Below are positions 1 to 14,300 of a stretch of 64,000 nt of DNA, piece after piece. Positions within the stretch are counted from its first letter, which is position 1. Each line of letters opens with the position of its first letter. The DNA comes from Isoetes taiwanensis (lineage: Eukaryota; Streptophyta; Lycopodiopsida; Isoetales; Isoetaceae). Location of the stretch: positions 188,001 to 252,000 of the forward strand of contig JAJEKV010000233.1 of the NCBI GenBank assembly GCA_021234155.1, written 5' to 3'. A model generated the notes under the pieces. The model was given only the letters and a program-made list of their open reading frames with translations, did no database searches and had not been told where the DNA came from. Made by a program: the position numbers and the translations under genes.

Positions 1-354
1 CGCGCATGAGTTAGTGTGATGTCTATCCTAACTATATGAGCAGGAGTTGGTGAGCGTGTTCTTCGTAACTATATGTCTTCTTAAAATTGTTCCCTCTTAT
101 TCATCTGAGAGTGGTTGTGCATAGACTGCATTATCGGACTAGAGCATTTATCGCTGCAACAAAGCATAAGTTTATTGCAGAATATTGTGACAAATACAAC
201 AAAACTCAAAGATTTAGATGGATCTATGAAAAGGACGCCCTTTGGCTTAGGGATAAAATCTCGTTCATGTAATTGTTTTGTCTTATCCATATGACTGCAT
301 TATCATGCTAAGCCATACTGTTGCTGCACCAAATTCCATCCATCCGAGTCCTCG

Positions 355-874
355 GATCGAGATTCTAGAGGGGGCGAGCATGCATGTCTCGCATGCATGC
401 ATTGCATGCCTTCTCTGGTTGGGAGATCGCTATATTAGGCGAGGTTCTTCATCAACGTCTCATCGATGCTTCCTCTTCTCTCTCAGCAGTACCTTATTCT
501 CCATTCTTTGAAACCATGCAGGGGAGGGGCTTCTCCCTGCTTGGATTGACCAATTTGGCGTTTCTTTCATGCTGTGGCATGTCCTTTTTCGACCTTGCCT
601 CTTCTTTAGCTATAATCCTTTGACCTTCGTCCTCGATCCCGTTTTGCTAAGGAAGTTCTCTTCTATCCGGGAGGTTTTTGTCGTTTTCATGCGAGCCCCA
701 TTCTAGAATTCCAGATCGAGATTCTAGAGGGGGCGAATATGCATGTCTTGCATGCATGCATTGCATGCCTTCTCTGGTTGGGAGATCACTATATTAGGCA
801 AGGTTCTTCATCAACGTCTCATCAACGCTTTCTCTTCTCTCTCAGCAGTACCTTATTCTCCATTCTTTGAAACC
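355..874 (+). repeat. Direct repeat pair, about 160 bp each
   Basis: Copies at 355-515 and 713-874 are nearly identical, from GATCGAGATTCTAGAGGGGG to the CATTCTTTGAAACC end. They differ by scattered substitutions. Each carries clustered GCATGC/CATGCA motifs. A second direct repeat of about 37 bp (GAGGTTTTTGTCGTTTT...) lies at 671-707 and 1197-1233, so the segment looks like a stepwise local duplication. No coding sequence is supported here. Confidence 0.8.
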
Positions 875-910
875 CACCCTCCCCCCCCTCCCCCTTAATT
901 GTTTAATGTA

Positions 911-1015
911 TTTGTCGCCTGGCACGTGTGACAAACCCCTCTATTTGAAGAGGTTTTTGTTTTGTTGTCGCGTGGCACGCGTGATCAGCCCCTTCACTTT
1001 GGGAGGTTTGTTTTG
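911..1015 (+). repeat. Degenerate tandem duplication, about 52-bp unit
   Basis: Two adjacent units begin TTGTCGCCTGGCACGTGTGA and TTGTCGCGTGGCACGCGTGA, and both end in a GAGGTTT-GTTTT stretch. They are diverged. A C-rich run lies just upstream at about 872-893. Confidence 0.6.
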
Positions 1016-1239
1016 CCACATTTTTTCTAGTGTTGGTGATGTGCAGGTACATGTTGACAAGCAGCAGCAGCTTCGACTTCTCCATTTGTGGGTTCTTTGA
1101 GAGCGAATTCTCAGCCTTACGTTTGTCCAAACCCCTGCGGCTACCCACTATCCACCATTGTAGAAAATCTGCTGAGATGAATGAGAAGCCTATCTAGAGG
1201 TTTTTGTCGTTTTTATGCGAGCCCCATTCTAAATATAAG

Positions 1240-4200
1240 CTTAAGATATGTAGACTGTGGCAAATAAAACAAATGCATGGAGCTCACCTTATCTCAGAAG
1301 AACGGAATAAGAAAAAACAGAGGCATCTCTTTCGCTTAAGCAAGACACATACCAAAACAATGGCCACTGGATTTTGCCTACAAAAACGAAAACAGTTTTG
1401 GATCTTGCAAAAACAAATGAGAACTGAAATGAGGAGTCAAATTCTTTTGATGAATCCAAAAGGCAGATTGGCAGTGAAAATCCATCTTTCTTATCTTGCT
1501 GTTGGATAATACAAACGATCCTTTGGTTTGTGCTTTCCATGCACCTAGAATGATATCAGAATCATCTGGGTCTATAATTACCATTTTTAGGGCAACTGCA
1601 CTGGAGGGGACTCCTAAGATTGGTATCGGCATCAATGGAATTGACATTATCTCGGATTGGTTAGTACTAAAACGCTGGGTAAGATTGTTAATACTATCGC
1701 CTGTGGTGAGGTTGTAAATCAAAAGAGCTGTGGAACATCCATCTGTTGGAATGCAAGAACAACAAGCGTAAAAGAGAAGTGCAAAGCATAATACCGAAAG
1801 GAATAATGCAGATGTGGGCAGAAGGATGGTAAAGGCGACTTGTTCAAATTCAACGCCAAAGCCGTGGATCGAGATATTCTATGGCTTCAGATGTACATAC
1901 CACTAGAGGAAACTGAATTTGTACAAAAGCCAGCTTTGTTGGAAAGAATTCGAGAGAAGATTTGAAGTTCACACCATGCAGAGCAGAGGGATCTAAGGTG
2001 CCGGTATGACTCCTGGCTATGGCTATGGCTGCATCCCTCTATGGCGCCAGAAAATAAGCCACAACCGATCTTGTCTTGTTACTCCCCTTGCAACATGTTA
2101 TATTTCGATGGCAGCAATGATGGCTATGGTCTAAGATCTTACACGGCTTTGCTCAAGGAACCGAGGGATTGCTTGCAGAGCAAGAAATCATACAGAGCCA
2201 GGGATTGATTGTAGAGCAAGAAAGGTGAATCACATGTGAGCTTGAGGAGGCTTCAAATAAAATTGCCTCAAACAAATAAAGTGCAAACAGAAATTGAAAC
2301 CGTATTATATATGAGTGATGATCTTTCTGTGTGCAATGTTAAAAGGAATGGGCATCCTTTATTATAAAGTTTTAGTGTATGTCGTGCATAAAACCCTAAA
2401 ATTTTGACGGCTCAGATTTGATCTTTAATTTAGTTCGACGGGCCAGATAGCCCGTTGTTTTTCCTTCTCGCTCTAGCCGTTTAGGGTTCAATGGCTTTTC
2501 TCCCCCTTTCCACGTTCTAGGGCCCGGAATAGCGCCCATATGGATTTCGTACCTCGGCTGAAGCAGTTGGAGAAGTTGGAGCTTTGTTCGAGCTTTGGAG
2601 GCCACAGCTGGACAACAAGTTTTAAAGATTTATGCCTTCAGACTTTCTCTCCGGGCTGCTTTGTCGAGGTGAGAGCATATTAGCTACAATCTTGAGCTTC
2701 GGCTATAAGCCTATAGCGAGCTATGGGAAAAGCTTAGAAAGATGCAACACTCTTCTCTTAAGCCATAGCAAGTTAGAATCATTCATCTTCAAGAATAGAT
2801 ATGGTGTATGCGTGCAATTTGGAAGGCCTATGATATTTGAAGTTTTGTGATTTAAGCGCACTTCGATAGGTCCTAAACAACTACCAGCCACATATCAAAG
2901 AAGCTTGAATGAAACACTCTTTATTTTCTTTCTTGCGTCTGGATCTAGCATGTTGCAAATAAAATGTGAATACAGGGCAAATCGGTTCAAATATGCCAGT
3001 CAAATTGCTTATCATGGATGAATGCCCTGGCGAAATGGCCAACTAATATGCCATTATGTGAGCAAGTCATTACTATTTTCCTGCAAAGATATCAAAAGCT
3101 CCATTTCTTTGGGCGTGAGCAAATGGAAGAGAATATTAGGTATCAAGCTCTTAGACTTGGCTATGGCATTACCCGACTTTTGGCAATCGGATATGCTAAC
3201 ACAAGCCGACCCGGTATGAAGATTTCTTCGCCATAGCTAGAAAGCCAGAAAGCTCTATGAACTTTAGGGTGTTGCACTGCTGCGGGTATGATTCAAATGC
3301 CAAGGTTTCCTGTTGTTGCAGGTTTGAGTTGAGTAGGTAGCAGGGAGTATTCCAGGCAAGCATGAATATACGCTTTAGACAGCGGCATAAGGACAGGACT
3401 AGGATTATCTTAAGATGACGCCTCTCCTAAAAGCGTCTTCTTTGCTCTTTTGAGGTAAATCTCCACTTTGTATCATACTGGCCAATGCCAAACTAATAGG
3501 GTAGTATGCATATTGGTTGCGCGGATTTATTTTCCTGCAAGGAATTTACCTGCAATGAGAGTATTTATATTGGATCCATACGCTATTTACAGAAGTTACA
3601 AAGTTCCAGCAGGCAATGACTTTCTTTGCATAACAATTCCAAGTGATGTTGCGAAGCAAAATGTGGAAATAACAATAATTATTGTGTGCTGAAATTTTTT
3701 CTTTTTTGCAGTTGAAACATTTGTTATGTTAATAGATAGGAATCATGCTATTGAGACTCTGAAATCTTTGATATTTCCAGAATAGAATATGGATGTCTGA
3801 GGAGAAGGACATGATTAGATCGTATGTTCACACAACCAATGAACAATAGCAGATGAAGATAGCAGAAGATCAATGTGGTAGATGTATGCTTTATTTGCAG
3901 TTGTTCATTGTGTATGTTATTTATTCAAAGTGATTTAAGCGCAATGTTTTGAGAAAGCCACAAGCGGGGTATTTTTTTTTCTTTGCCGGTGATTGGTGAG
4001 TTGGAGAAAAAATGTGAGAAGGTCTTTGTTGTTGTGGGAGTAAATACCGCTTTTAATAGCTATAAAAGATGTAACTTTGTTCGAGAAATATGGATGCCGG
4101 TTTCTTGCAATTAAATTGTATCATTACAATGCGAGAGTTCGAACATGCTTAGATTGAATATTTCTCCAAGGTGGATAACACTTGAACTAAACTTTTCTCA

Positions 4201-5390
4201 ACTCCAGCAAAGTTCAGGAATAGTTTTTGCTATAGCAGTTTTGGCAAGAGTGCATGCAGGATTCGATTCCTTGCGGTCTGCTAAAACCAGGCATAGAATT
4301 TTCGGCCAGCCTAGGGAGCTGCTATGGCAGGCAGGAGCTCTTTCGGGGAGCCAAGAATCTGCATTCAAGTCATGTTTAGTTTTCTTAGCTCAACGGTGCA
4401 GAGGCAAAAAACGTTCTTTCGAGATGGCTGAAGATAAACTTGCTTTTAGTTATCTATTTTACCTCAGTGCCATAGAAGCTGAAGCTTACTTCTTTCCTTT
4501 GCTCCCCTTCTATTTGCGGTAGCGGCCGAGGAGAGGATCAAAGCGAGCAAATATGCCTTGTTTGGATTTGCCTGCAGAACCGCGGTGCGGAACCACGGTG
4601 CTAGAAGACCATGGTTCTAGAAGGCCATGGGGCTCATGTTACTGCTTCACCATTTTGCAGATTCTTCAGAAGATGCGGGGCAAAGGGCATCCGTGGTAGA
4701 TATAACGACAAATCTGAGGGGCTGGGCGTGGCGTGCGGTTTGCGTGGATTCGAGTTGTTAACCGAGAAAAAGCAGGATGGTAGTTTCGGCTTTTCGAGGT
4801 GCTCACGGTTTCCTTTGCGACCTTTTTGCTTGAATATATCGGATGTTTTAACGAAAATGAACATATATTTGTTGGAATGATAGTAAAAACTACCCGAGAG
4901 GGTAATAGGCGAGGATATTTATGAAGGAGACACTCTGCAAGTATATTTTTTCGAGATAAATTGACTGCCAAGAACTTCTTCTTTCTATTGAGCTTTGATA
5001 ATAAAGAAGGTAACGGATCAAAGAAAGAAGAGAAGGCATGAGCGAGAAAGCAAAAAGAGATGGATCTTTGGATTCTATGCCAACTTTTAAGGATGTATAT
5101 ATGCTCTTGACTTTTAGTAGAAAACCATGAAAGCTTTTGACTGCATCAAAATTCACTCTGCAGAGACTACTTAAACCTCTATTTTGGTGTTACCTCATTT
5201 ATGCAATGTCCTTTGGTGTTCCAGAAGGTTGCAAATGGCTTGCCAATGGCAGATGGATGCAATTTACGTTGCAAGGGGTGATCCGTGGACTGGCTGTGAA
5301 CTTCCTATCCTAGAGAATTTGTTCATATTCCTCAAGGATTTGGCTCTATCTTGAGGCCCATAACTATTGTAGCCCAAGTGTAAAGAGTCC
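1240..5390. other. Gene-poor stretch, nothing recognised
   Basis: Several ORFs of 60-125 codons occur here, the longest at 4145-4522 on the plus strand. None shows a recognisable domain, and no coherent exon series could be built. No transposon ends were seen. Base composition is like the other intergenic DNA of the window. Confidence 0.4.
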
Positions 5391-5495
5391 ATGCCAAGGT
5401 TTTTCAATTACATGAGTTCGAAAATCTTGGTTTTGTAAACGACTCTATGCTAAGGTTTTTCAATTATCATGCACATTCTTGAAAATCTTGGTTTT
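5391..5495 (+). repeat. Tandem duplication, about 53-bp unit
   Basis: Two consecutive units share ATGC(C/T)AAGGTTTTTCAATTA and GAAAATCTTGGTTTT, with a short variable middle. Nothing else is recognisable between this point and the fold-back element at 6.43 kb. Confidence 0.65.
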
Positions 5496-6430
5496 CTTAT
5501 GACGTTAAGGGCCTTCAATCATTTGGTATAATGTCTTTCTTATATGCTGGGTATTGATATATTTTTACATTACATGATGCAAAATATTAATGATGCTACA
5601 TCAAGAGATGTGAAATGAAATTACAACTATAATAAGCCGGTCTTCTATCTTGAGTTAGCATGGAACTCGAAGAAGTCTCTACAAGAAATATACTTTTACC
5701 ATCATTTGCAACATTTGGAATTCATATTTGTAGTGCATGCATCATTTGATAATAATAGATAATTGTTTAATGCTTCATGTACATGACTGTTTTCTATGCG
5801 ATAAAGAGCAACCAACCATAATAAGCACATAAACTCAGCACATCACTAATAGTGGGTACTTTTACATTAAAATTGGTAACCTTACTAGGCATATTGTATC
5901 CCATTTCACATGCATCTCAAACCCTAATAGTTGGTCACAATTTTGCATACAAGGTTCCTAAAATATGTATGAAATACACAATAAACATTCAAATACATAC
6001 ATATCCTTTTTCGTGAACTTTGTATGTAACTAATGATCATGTGCAAAAAAACCTAGCAATCATGATGTGTTGGGCATGCAAGGATGGAATTAAAATGATG
6101 TGACACAATACGCACATCCCTTTGGCAGGATCATGCTTCAAAAGAGGGCATAAAAGGGACAGAGATGGGCTTTGTCATAGCAATGGTTAACAATCCCCGC
6201 ATGATATTCGATATTTGTTGCAATATGACGTTCATACAAGAGTTTTTAAGAGATAAACAAACTTATGCCCAGCAACGCTGGGCACCATTACTTCATTGTC
6301 TTAAAGTTTGTGGTCAATGCAATGCTACATGCTATGAAATTTCCCCCCCCTAGACTTTATGTGGGAAAATATGTCGGAGGAGGCTTCCACAAGGTTCGGA
6401 CCTAGCTCGCTGTAACGGGCTCGTCAGGCC

Positions 6431-6794
6431 CTTAGGGACTGGTCACATGAAGCTGTTGACAGGGAAGAATCCCTGTTAATCGTCTAAACCGGAAGGGTCA
6501 CATGCACCCAAATGATAGGAACGAAGCTCTATTGACAGGGACTGCTTCCTTGGGCTCCTACCCTCGGTTGAATGGATTCCTATCAACAGGAATCCGTTCG
6601 ATTTCAACACGTGGCTTGTGTTTTTCATCTAGCACCGCAGATTTTGAAACCTCTTGCTACGTGAAAGAAGGAAGATGGCTCTTGCAGTTCATATCCTATC
6701 GACAGCTTCATGTGACCCAGCACAAAAAAAACAGGTTCCTATCAATAGGAAATGATCCCTGACAACAACAGCTTCATATGTGATCAGACCCTTA
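6431..6794. mobile_element. Fold-back (MITE-like) element
   Basis: The left end reads TTAGGGACTGGTCACATGAA and continues GCTGTTGACAGGGA. The reverse complement of the right end reads TAAGGGTCTGATCACATATG and continues AAGCTGTTGTTGTCAGGGA. These imperfect inverted ends of about 40 bp enclose about 360 bp. An additional internal copy of the end motif (AGCTTCATGTGACCC) lies at about 6704-6719. No clear target-site duplication was found, so the family is unassigned. Confidence 0.5.
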
Positions 6795-8946
6795 CCAAGC
6801 GAAATTGCCTCTTCCGGCACATTTATCCCTAACATAAAAAGATAGCGTCTATTTTCTATTTTATAAGCATTGCTCAGTCGATTTGTTCAAACCATGTTGA
6901 CCTGGCAGATAGGGAAGCCCACGCGCTACTTGTGATCTGGCCATATCTTATAGAATTGGTGATAACGGGACACTTTTCGCACTTCGATGGCTGGCAGAAT
7001 GTGTACTACAAACGCCGTGCCTCTTCTTCCAAACCAGCTGCTCCGACAATGCGACTTGTAGATCCTGTAACATTTGACTTCTAGTTTTTCTGGCTAATTA
7101 CATCTGGCCTTCGGTTTCGAAGAACCGCAGATCATACATATAAATTCTTTTCTTCTAGATCTGTAGCCTTTTCTGCAGACACCCAACTCCAAAACTAATA
7201 AAATAACTTGAATTTGTCATTGCCCAATTCAAATATGTATTGCACGTTTTAAGCATAGTTCGTCGAGACCTATGCTTTCATGCGCCTCTGTCCCATATTC
7301 GTGCTTGGGTTTCATGCTGATGCTAACCGAGAAGTGAAAAACCGAGGCAAAATTTGAAGGAGGCTAGTAAATCTGGCTCTGCACAAGATGAACCCACAGG
7401 ACGTTTTGATTGTGCGGGAGCCAGAGAATGCCATTATGCTGAGATGCGGTCATGTGTTAGGGAAGAAGACCATACTAAAGAGTGATCATTTTCCTGGTTG
7501 TCAGAACAAAAAGCTGCGCCCCCATGTGCCTGGAGCTCCAAATTATCGGCAGGTGCTTCTTAGCAATTCCAAGTATTGTGTGTTTAATCTTTGTTTCCGT
7601 TGTAATTTGAAAATCATTAGCAGACTTGCATATTGCATTGCATGGAAAGAATTATCCCCTGTCAAGGATGTTAAATTGCAAATGTTGCACTCTGTCAGGT
7701 GGTGTCATTGCCCATATATGGTGTTGCCATTCCAACAATTGAAGGAATACTTAATGTGCTTAACCTTATTGGAGCCAATAAGAAAGTGCTTTGGTACAAT
7801 CTAAGGGAGGAGCCAGTAAGTAGTCAAAATTTTTTAGCTACGAAGAACTGGAAAGTATTCTGACAGCATCTTTGTTTTAAGGTCATTTATATAAATGGGC
7901 GGCCATTTGTCTTGAGAGAGGTTGAAAGGCCATTTTCAAATCTGGAATACACGGTATCTGACTTCTCACTTTTCAATAGTTTTCATGAATAAATTCAGCA
8001 GGTTGATGTGCTTAGTTTGATGGAGTGGGTTCTATGCAGTGTAATTATTATGATAAGCATAGACATCTGCATATCCGATGAAGTGACCAAAGTTGATGTC
8101 ATGATGGCATTATGAATTAAGGGTTGTTTCAGTCATTTCCAGTAATCCAAACTTGACTACTTTTACAAGGCTTATGCATGAGCATGTGAAGAATTATATT
8201 ACTATTTTTACACTGTGTGTATCTAGTTATCCACTGCATTGTATATCTACTTAGCAGTCATGGTGCGTTTTAATCTCATTCCATTATACTTGCTTGGACA
8301 TATTTATTAACCATATGGTACAAGACTACAGGGAATAAATAGGATAAGGTTGGAGGACATGGAAGCTCGATTGAAGAGTGATGTTTTAAAGGAGGCTTCT
8401 AGGTATGCTGCCATTTGTGTTGAATTTTTTCTCTCTGTTTTAAAGACGCAACTTTACGATTTATTAATTTTCATGAAGGTATGCAAATAAGATATTGGTG
8501 TGTGACGAGAAGCCAGATGGTCAGATGTTTGACCAATGGGAGAATGTTAGTGAGTTTTCTGTGCAGACTCCGTTAGAGGTAAATATAGGTTTTACACCAT
8601 CTATGAGGGCAGATTAGTTTAAAATGACTCTATACACCTCATCATGCTCTGGTGCAGGTGTATGAACGTTTGGCAACAGAAGGTTATAAAGTTGAATATG
8701 AACGTCTACCCATCACCGATGAGAAAGCTCCCAAGGAAACTGATTTTGACTTATTGGTAATTTGTTTCTCTGGCTATGTTTGAGATAAAACATAAAAGCA
8801 ATGTCGACCAAGGAGTTAGTGTATTGGAAAGTGTCACTGAATATTCTTGTTATTTTGTTGTTGTTAAGGACCATAATGTGTATCTACAAATTGCTTAGGT
8901 GGAACACATGTCAAAGGTGGATTCAGATACAGCTTGTGTTTTCAAT

Positions 8947-8967
8947 TGCCAGATGGGCCGTGGTAGG
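8947..8967 (+). other. First CX5R phosphatase loop of the paladin-like gene
   Basis: The codons give CQMGRGR, preceded by VFN and followed by TTTGMV. This is the P-loop signature of the cysteine-phosphatase superfamily, with the nucleophilic Cys and the phosphate-binding Arg intact. The second loop has the same seven residues but is split by an intron: its Cys-Gln is at 11616-11621 and MGRGR is at 11699-11713. Confidence 0.85.
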
Positions 8968-11204
8968 ACGACCACTGGCATGGTGATTGCAACCATTACA
9001 CATCTCAGACGAACAGGACCTGCTGGTAATAGATTTCAAAATTTGACAGGAACCCTAAAATTGAACGTATGAATGCTTTCCATCATATAATGATGTTCCA
9101 AGATGTAAATGTCATATTATCACCAGGTTTTTCATCCTTATTATGGACTTGCCCCTATTAAGTAGGCAAGCAGCACAAACAGTTGCAGCTTATTCATGAA
9201 TTTACATTTACATGAAAGAAGATGCTTCTCTCTGCACACCATCCTAAACCATATCAAGCATAAATAATTTTTCTAGTAAAAAAAAACTGGAATGTAATGA
9301 AGTGAAAAGTTTGCTTGCATAAGAGTCTAGGTAGTATGGGCAAAACTGTCCGAATAGTTCTTTGTCAATGAGCTTACTCATTGCAACTAAAAATGGGAAA
9401 GCAGCACATTTTTTCAACATGCAGGAATTCAAAGGACACTTTCTTCTGGACTCATTCTTGAGTACTCTGAGGATGCAATTGAGGAAGTTCCAGATTCTGA
9501 AGAATCATTACGGAGAGGGGAATACACTGTAATAAGAAGCCTTATTCGCGTGTTAGAAGTAAGCATTTGCTTTAGACAAATAGCAACTGTTATGGATGCA
9601 TATTCTTGTGTGTCAGTCTTATATCAGCTTGAATAAAAGTGGGTGTATTTCAATTGATGGAAAAAATTGAATCATGTACTGATTTTATCTCTTGTGCTGA
9701 TAACAGGGTGGTTGTGAAGCCAAGAGACAACTTGATACAATAATTGATAAATGTTCCGCAATGCAGGTACTCAAAATCTTCTATAACATCCTATGACTTC
9801 TATGACTAATAATGAGAGCAAAGCCAATAAATAAAGAAAGGAAGGACAACCATTTAGGAGGTAAGGTAACAGACAGAAACAAGTAATTAGTGTGTATGAT
9901 AATAGAAAGACAGTGCTATGCACATGAAGGCTTGATATGATGAGCCACAAGAATGTTTAATTCGTTGTTCAGTGTCTGGTAGGACGATATCAACTAGAGT
10001 ATTTTCTGAACCAGGAAATCAGGAAATCTTATTGGTCTGCTGCTATATGAAATAAAATCTGGAACTGTAAGTTTCTGCTCCAGATTCATAGTAAGGGTCT
10101 CTTTTGAACATTGCCATATTGCAAGTTTGTTAGATCATTTCAGCATATTGTGAAGTGAAACTTCAAAGTTTTATAGTTACTTTACCCTGACATTCTATGC
10201 TGGCAATGCAGAACTTACGGGAAGCAATAGCTGTGTATCGTAACAGTATTTTGAAGCAGTCAGATGAAAAAAAACGCGAAGCAGCTCTTTCCTTTTTTGT
10301 CGCATATCTTGAACGCTACTATTTCTTAATCTGCTTTGCTGTATACATATACACAGAGCAGTCAATTCTCTCCAATGGAAATGCTGGGAAAGACAGCTTT
10401 CATCTATGGATGAAAGCAAGACCAGAACTTTATAGCATCCTGAGAAGGTGGGTAATGCAATATTGTAATTTGGGAAAGCACCAAAGGACCATTGATATAT
10501 CCTTCCTTAAAATTTGAGAACAAAATGTTGCTTGAGCAACATATGCTTCTAGGAGTCTACTGATGATCCAATGCCATGCTTGCACAAAGCACCGGGGTTA
10601 TTTGAAAAGCCTCTATGTCCCACACATTAAGTGTAACATATTTTATAATGTTGACCAATGGATCAACGTTAGGTGTAGGCCTGGATGTTTTCTTTTGTGA
10701 CGAAGCATTTGATTTTACTTCTAGCTCTTTCTGGTATATTTCTCTGCTTTCTTAGACTACAATGTTCAGATGATTTTGATTTCTTGCAGATTGTTAAGGA
10801 GAGATCCAATGGGCGCTCTTGGGTATAGGAACAGTCCTCCAGGTCTGATAAAAAGGACTACTTCTAATGATGATACCCGGCCATACAAGATGGAAGCTAT
10901 AGTGGCTACAAGAAGTGGAGCTGTACTGGGCCGGCAAACTATTCTAAAAAGTGATCACTTTCCAGGTTGCCAAAATAGCAATCTTCCAGACAGAGTTGAA
11001 GGGGCACCAAATTTTAGAGGAGTTCCAGGCTTTCCTGTCTATGGTGTAGCAAACCCTACGATAGATGGGATTCGGGCAGTGCTCGATAGGGTTGCTGATG
11101 GCAACCAACAGAAGCCTATTCTGTGGCATAACATGAGAGAAGAGCCAGTAATTTACATAAACGGAAAGCCATTTGTGTTGCGAGAAGTAGAAAGACCATT
11201 CAAA

Positions 11205-11300
11205 AATATGTTGGAATACGGTAGCGCGATAGCTTCAATTAGGCAATTGTCCTAAAATGGGTTATGATGCAAGCATTGGCTGTAATGTTCATTGCAGGGT
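11205..11300 (+). other. Splice-phase break at exon 11/12 of the paladin-like gene
   Basis: Exon 11 ends GAATACG followed by GTAGCG, leaving one base over. Exon 12 must begin in phase 0 (GGT ATT GAT, Gly-Ile-Asp). The equivalent junction in unit one is GAATACACG with GTATCT and is phase 0. The simplest reading is loss of an AC dinucleotide from TACACG. As written, splicing gives TAC GGG TAT TGA, a stop three codons on. Other GT sites nearby do not restore the phase. Confidence 0.65.
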
Positions 11301-14300
11301 ATTGATAGAGAGAGAGTCGAACAAATGGAAAGAAGATTAAAAGAAGATATCTTAAGAGAGGCTGAGCTTTACGATGGTGCTATAATGGTGAACCATGAGA
11401 CGGAGGATGGACAAATATTTGATTCATGGGAGTCAGTAAATGCAGAAGTAGTGCAGACGTCGTTGGAGGTTTATGATTGTTTGCAAGCTGAAGGGTTTTG
11501 TGTCAATTATGCACGTGTTCCAATAACTGATGGCAAGGCTCCAAAGAGTTCTGACTTTGATAAGCTTGCAAGCAATATTGCTTCTGCAGCGCCTGACGTT
11601 GTATGTGTTTTCAATTGCCAGGTATGATGAAGTGTTTGCTCATAATTGATGTTGCGGAACATATAGCGTTCAAAAACTAAGTGTTGTTTGAGAAACAGAT
11701 GGGACGGGGGCGCACGACGACTGGTACTGTGATTGCATGTCTCATAAAACTGCGTTGTAATATTGGCAGACCTCTGAAGTTGCCATCCTTTCTGTTCAAG
11801 AAACCAGACATTGAGAGTCGCGGAGTAACAATAGATGAAGATGGTGATATTGTGTTTGGCACATCTGGACAGAAGGTGGAGCAAGAGCCTTTTGTAGTGC
11901 CTCTAATAGATGACATACCCATTGTGAGACGGATCACAAGGTCACTTGAGAACGGGTCTGAAAGCAGGGCAATACTAGATGTTGTTATAGATCATTGTGC
12001 AGCAATGCAAAACTTGCGACAGGCAGTACTATATTATCGAAAAGTATTCAACCAGCAAGACCTGGATAACCATGTAAGAAGGGCAGCTCTTAGCCGTGGA
12101 ATGGAATATTTAGACCGCTACTTTATGATGATTACATTTACATCATATCTTGGAAGTGAGGCATTTGATGGGTATTGTCAACCTGGTTGTATGGGCATGC
12201 CATTCAGAGCATGGCTACGCAGATGGCCTGAAATTAGGCAGATGAAATGGGGGATGCATCTTCGCTCGGCTCAATTTTTTACAATACCTGTAAGTTCGAT
12301 GATACACTTGTCATGCTGATGACTGAGATACCCTCAGACATAATTACCTGATACATCTTTGCAAATATTTGCAGGAAATTACATTGAGAACGCTTACTGA
12401 ATATGCTGAGGGAGATGAAGCGATGGAAATGAGCATCAAGTCCAGAAATGGTGCTGTGTTGGAGAAGCATTCTATCTTAAAGATGTACTTCTTTCCTGGT
12501 CAAAAGAAAACATCTTCACATACAGATATTCCAGGTGCTCCTCATGTATGCCAGGTAAGCAACTAGTGTGTATGGTGGTAACTATATCTCTGTAATTCTT
12601 TCAAAGTTAGGATCTAGTGGAGACAAGAAGAATCCAACAACAGGAGAAACTTATTTATTACCAAAAGATCAATCATTATGTCTGATTCGAGTGGATTGAA
12701 TTGCAGGCATTGAGAGTACTGCAAGTGATAATGATTGCCATGATTGAGGTTCTCATCTATTTGATAGATATAGGAAGATTAAAACATCATCCTTTGCCAA
12801 CATAATTTGGGAAAATTATACATATCTACATGGGATTTATAAGGTACGTTGAAACAGAGTGCCGTATAGGTTTCGTCACTTTCTAGAATGCCGGCAATAG
12901 CATCCAGTACATCCAGTAGCTGGAAGGTTGTTCTTATCATCTCCCCAATGTCAGCCATGGCGAATATGATTAGAGGTGTAACTTGGGAGAATTAGAATGT
13001 CAACTGCATCTGTGGGAAGTTGCAAGACTAATATATTTAAAGGCAATTCTGGATACATCAGCTGATGCCACACCAGTAGTGCAACTCAAGCAAAGTCAAT
13101 ATCTGGGACAAAAAGAACTTGTAGTTTAAAATGCCTAGGGATTATGATCAATCCCTGTCACAGGCTGTTCACCACAGTCGTCTCTGTAAATATTGAGTAG
13201 AACCTCAAAAACATTACAATTACATTATAAAGCATCTTTTTGATGCATGGTTGCTAATATTTGGCTTTCTTAACTTTTTTCCAGACAGATGGTTTTCCCA
13301 TTCATAGTATGGCTACACCGACCATTCATGGGGCCAAAGCAGTTTTTGCTCATTTAAGAAATGAGCACATGTTGGATAATATTCACTGCCGGAAAACCGT
13401 AATAACAGATTTACGTGAAGAAGTGGTTGTATACATTAATGATAATCCATTTGTCTTACGGGAGATTGACCAACCTGCAAGTACATTAAAGCACACTGGT
13501 ATTTCGGGCACAGCGGTCAGTATAATGATCATGACCTAGTTGATTTGAATACGTTTTGTGTCAATTTATATGTACTTTGGATTCGGATGTGTTTCACATT
13601 CAAAATGCTTATAAAAGTGTGTGTAAATATTAAAATCAGATTTCATGTGCTTTATTTCAATTGTCATTTTTTTCTTCTGAAATCACTAGGGTCCTTAAAA
13701 ATGAAAGACTATATATACAAATCTGTCTGCTTTTTGGATACGGGAAGTCCAAACCAATCTTGATGGTGATAGCTCTTCTGCAAAAAGCGTGCTTTTGCTC
13801 TCATGCTAATAGAAGACAGCAGTAATTTGGTTCTTCTTGAAATGACAATTATATACTAGTAGATGCCTATGACATTTGCGAACATGTGGGAGTCATTCCC
13901 AATAAATAGCTGGTCAGACTTTCTGTGGGTGGCTGTCTACTTATGTGCAAAAGCATTACTGACAAAGTCAAATTAATATGCTACATACATAGATAGATAA
14001 AATTTACTAGCTCTCCAAAACTAAGTTAGAAATTGGTCTTACTTTGTGTTTTTATTTTGTTACAAGTAATTTTTTTTTTTTTAAATACTTTCTTTCCATA
14101 TAATTCATAATGCTTGTGGTTGCCATGCATAGGTGGAACAAATGGAGCAAAGACTGAAGGAAGACATTCTAGCTGAGGCAGCCCGCTTGGGTGGACGTAT
14201 GGTCTTGCACCGTGAAGAATATAACCCTGTAACTAACCAGTCAGATACACTTGGCTATTGGGAAACTATTACAAGTGAAGGTGTGATGACACCTGCAGAG

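Noticed and set aside
4145-4522. 125-codon plus-strand ORF in the left intergenic region
   Set aside because: No domain, no neighbouring exons and unremarkable composition. An ORF of this length can occur by chance in 64 kb.
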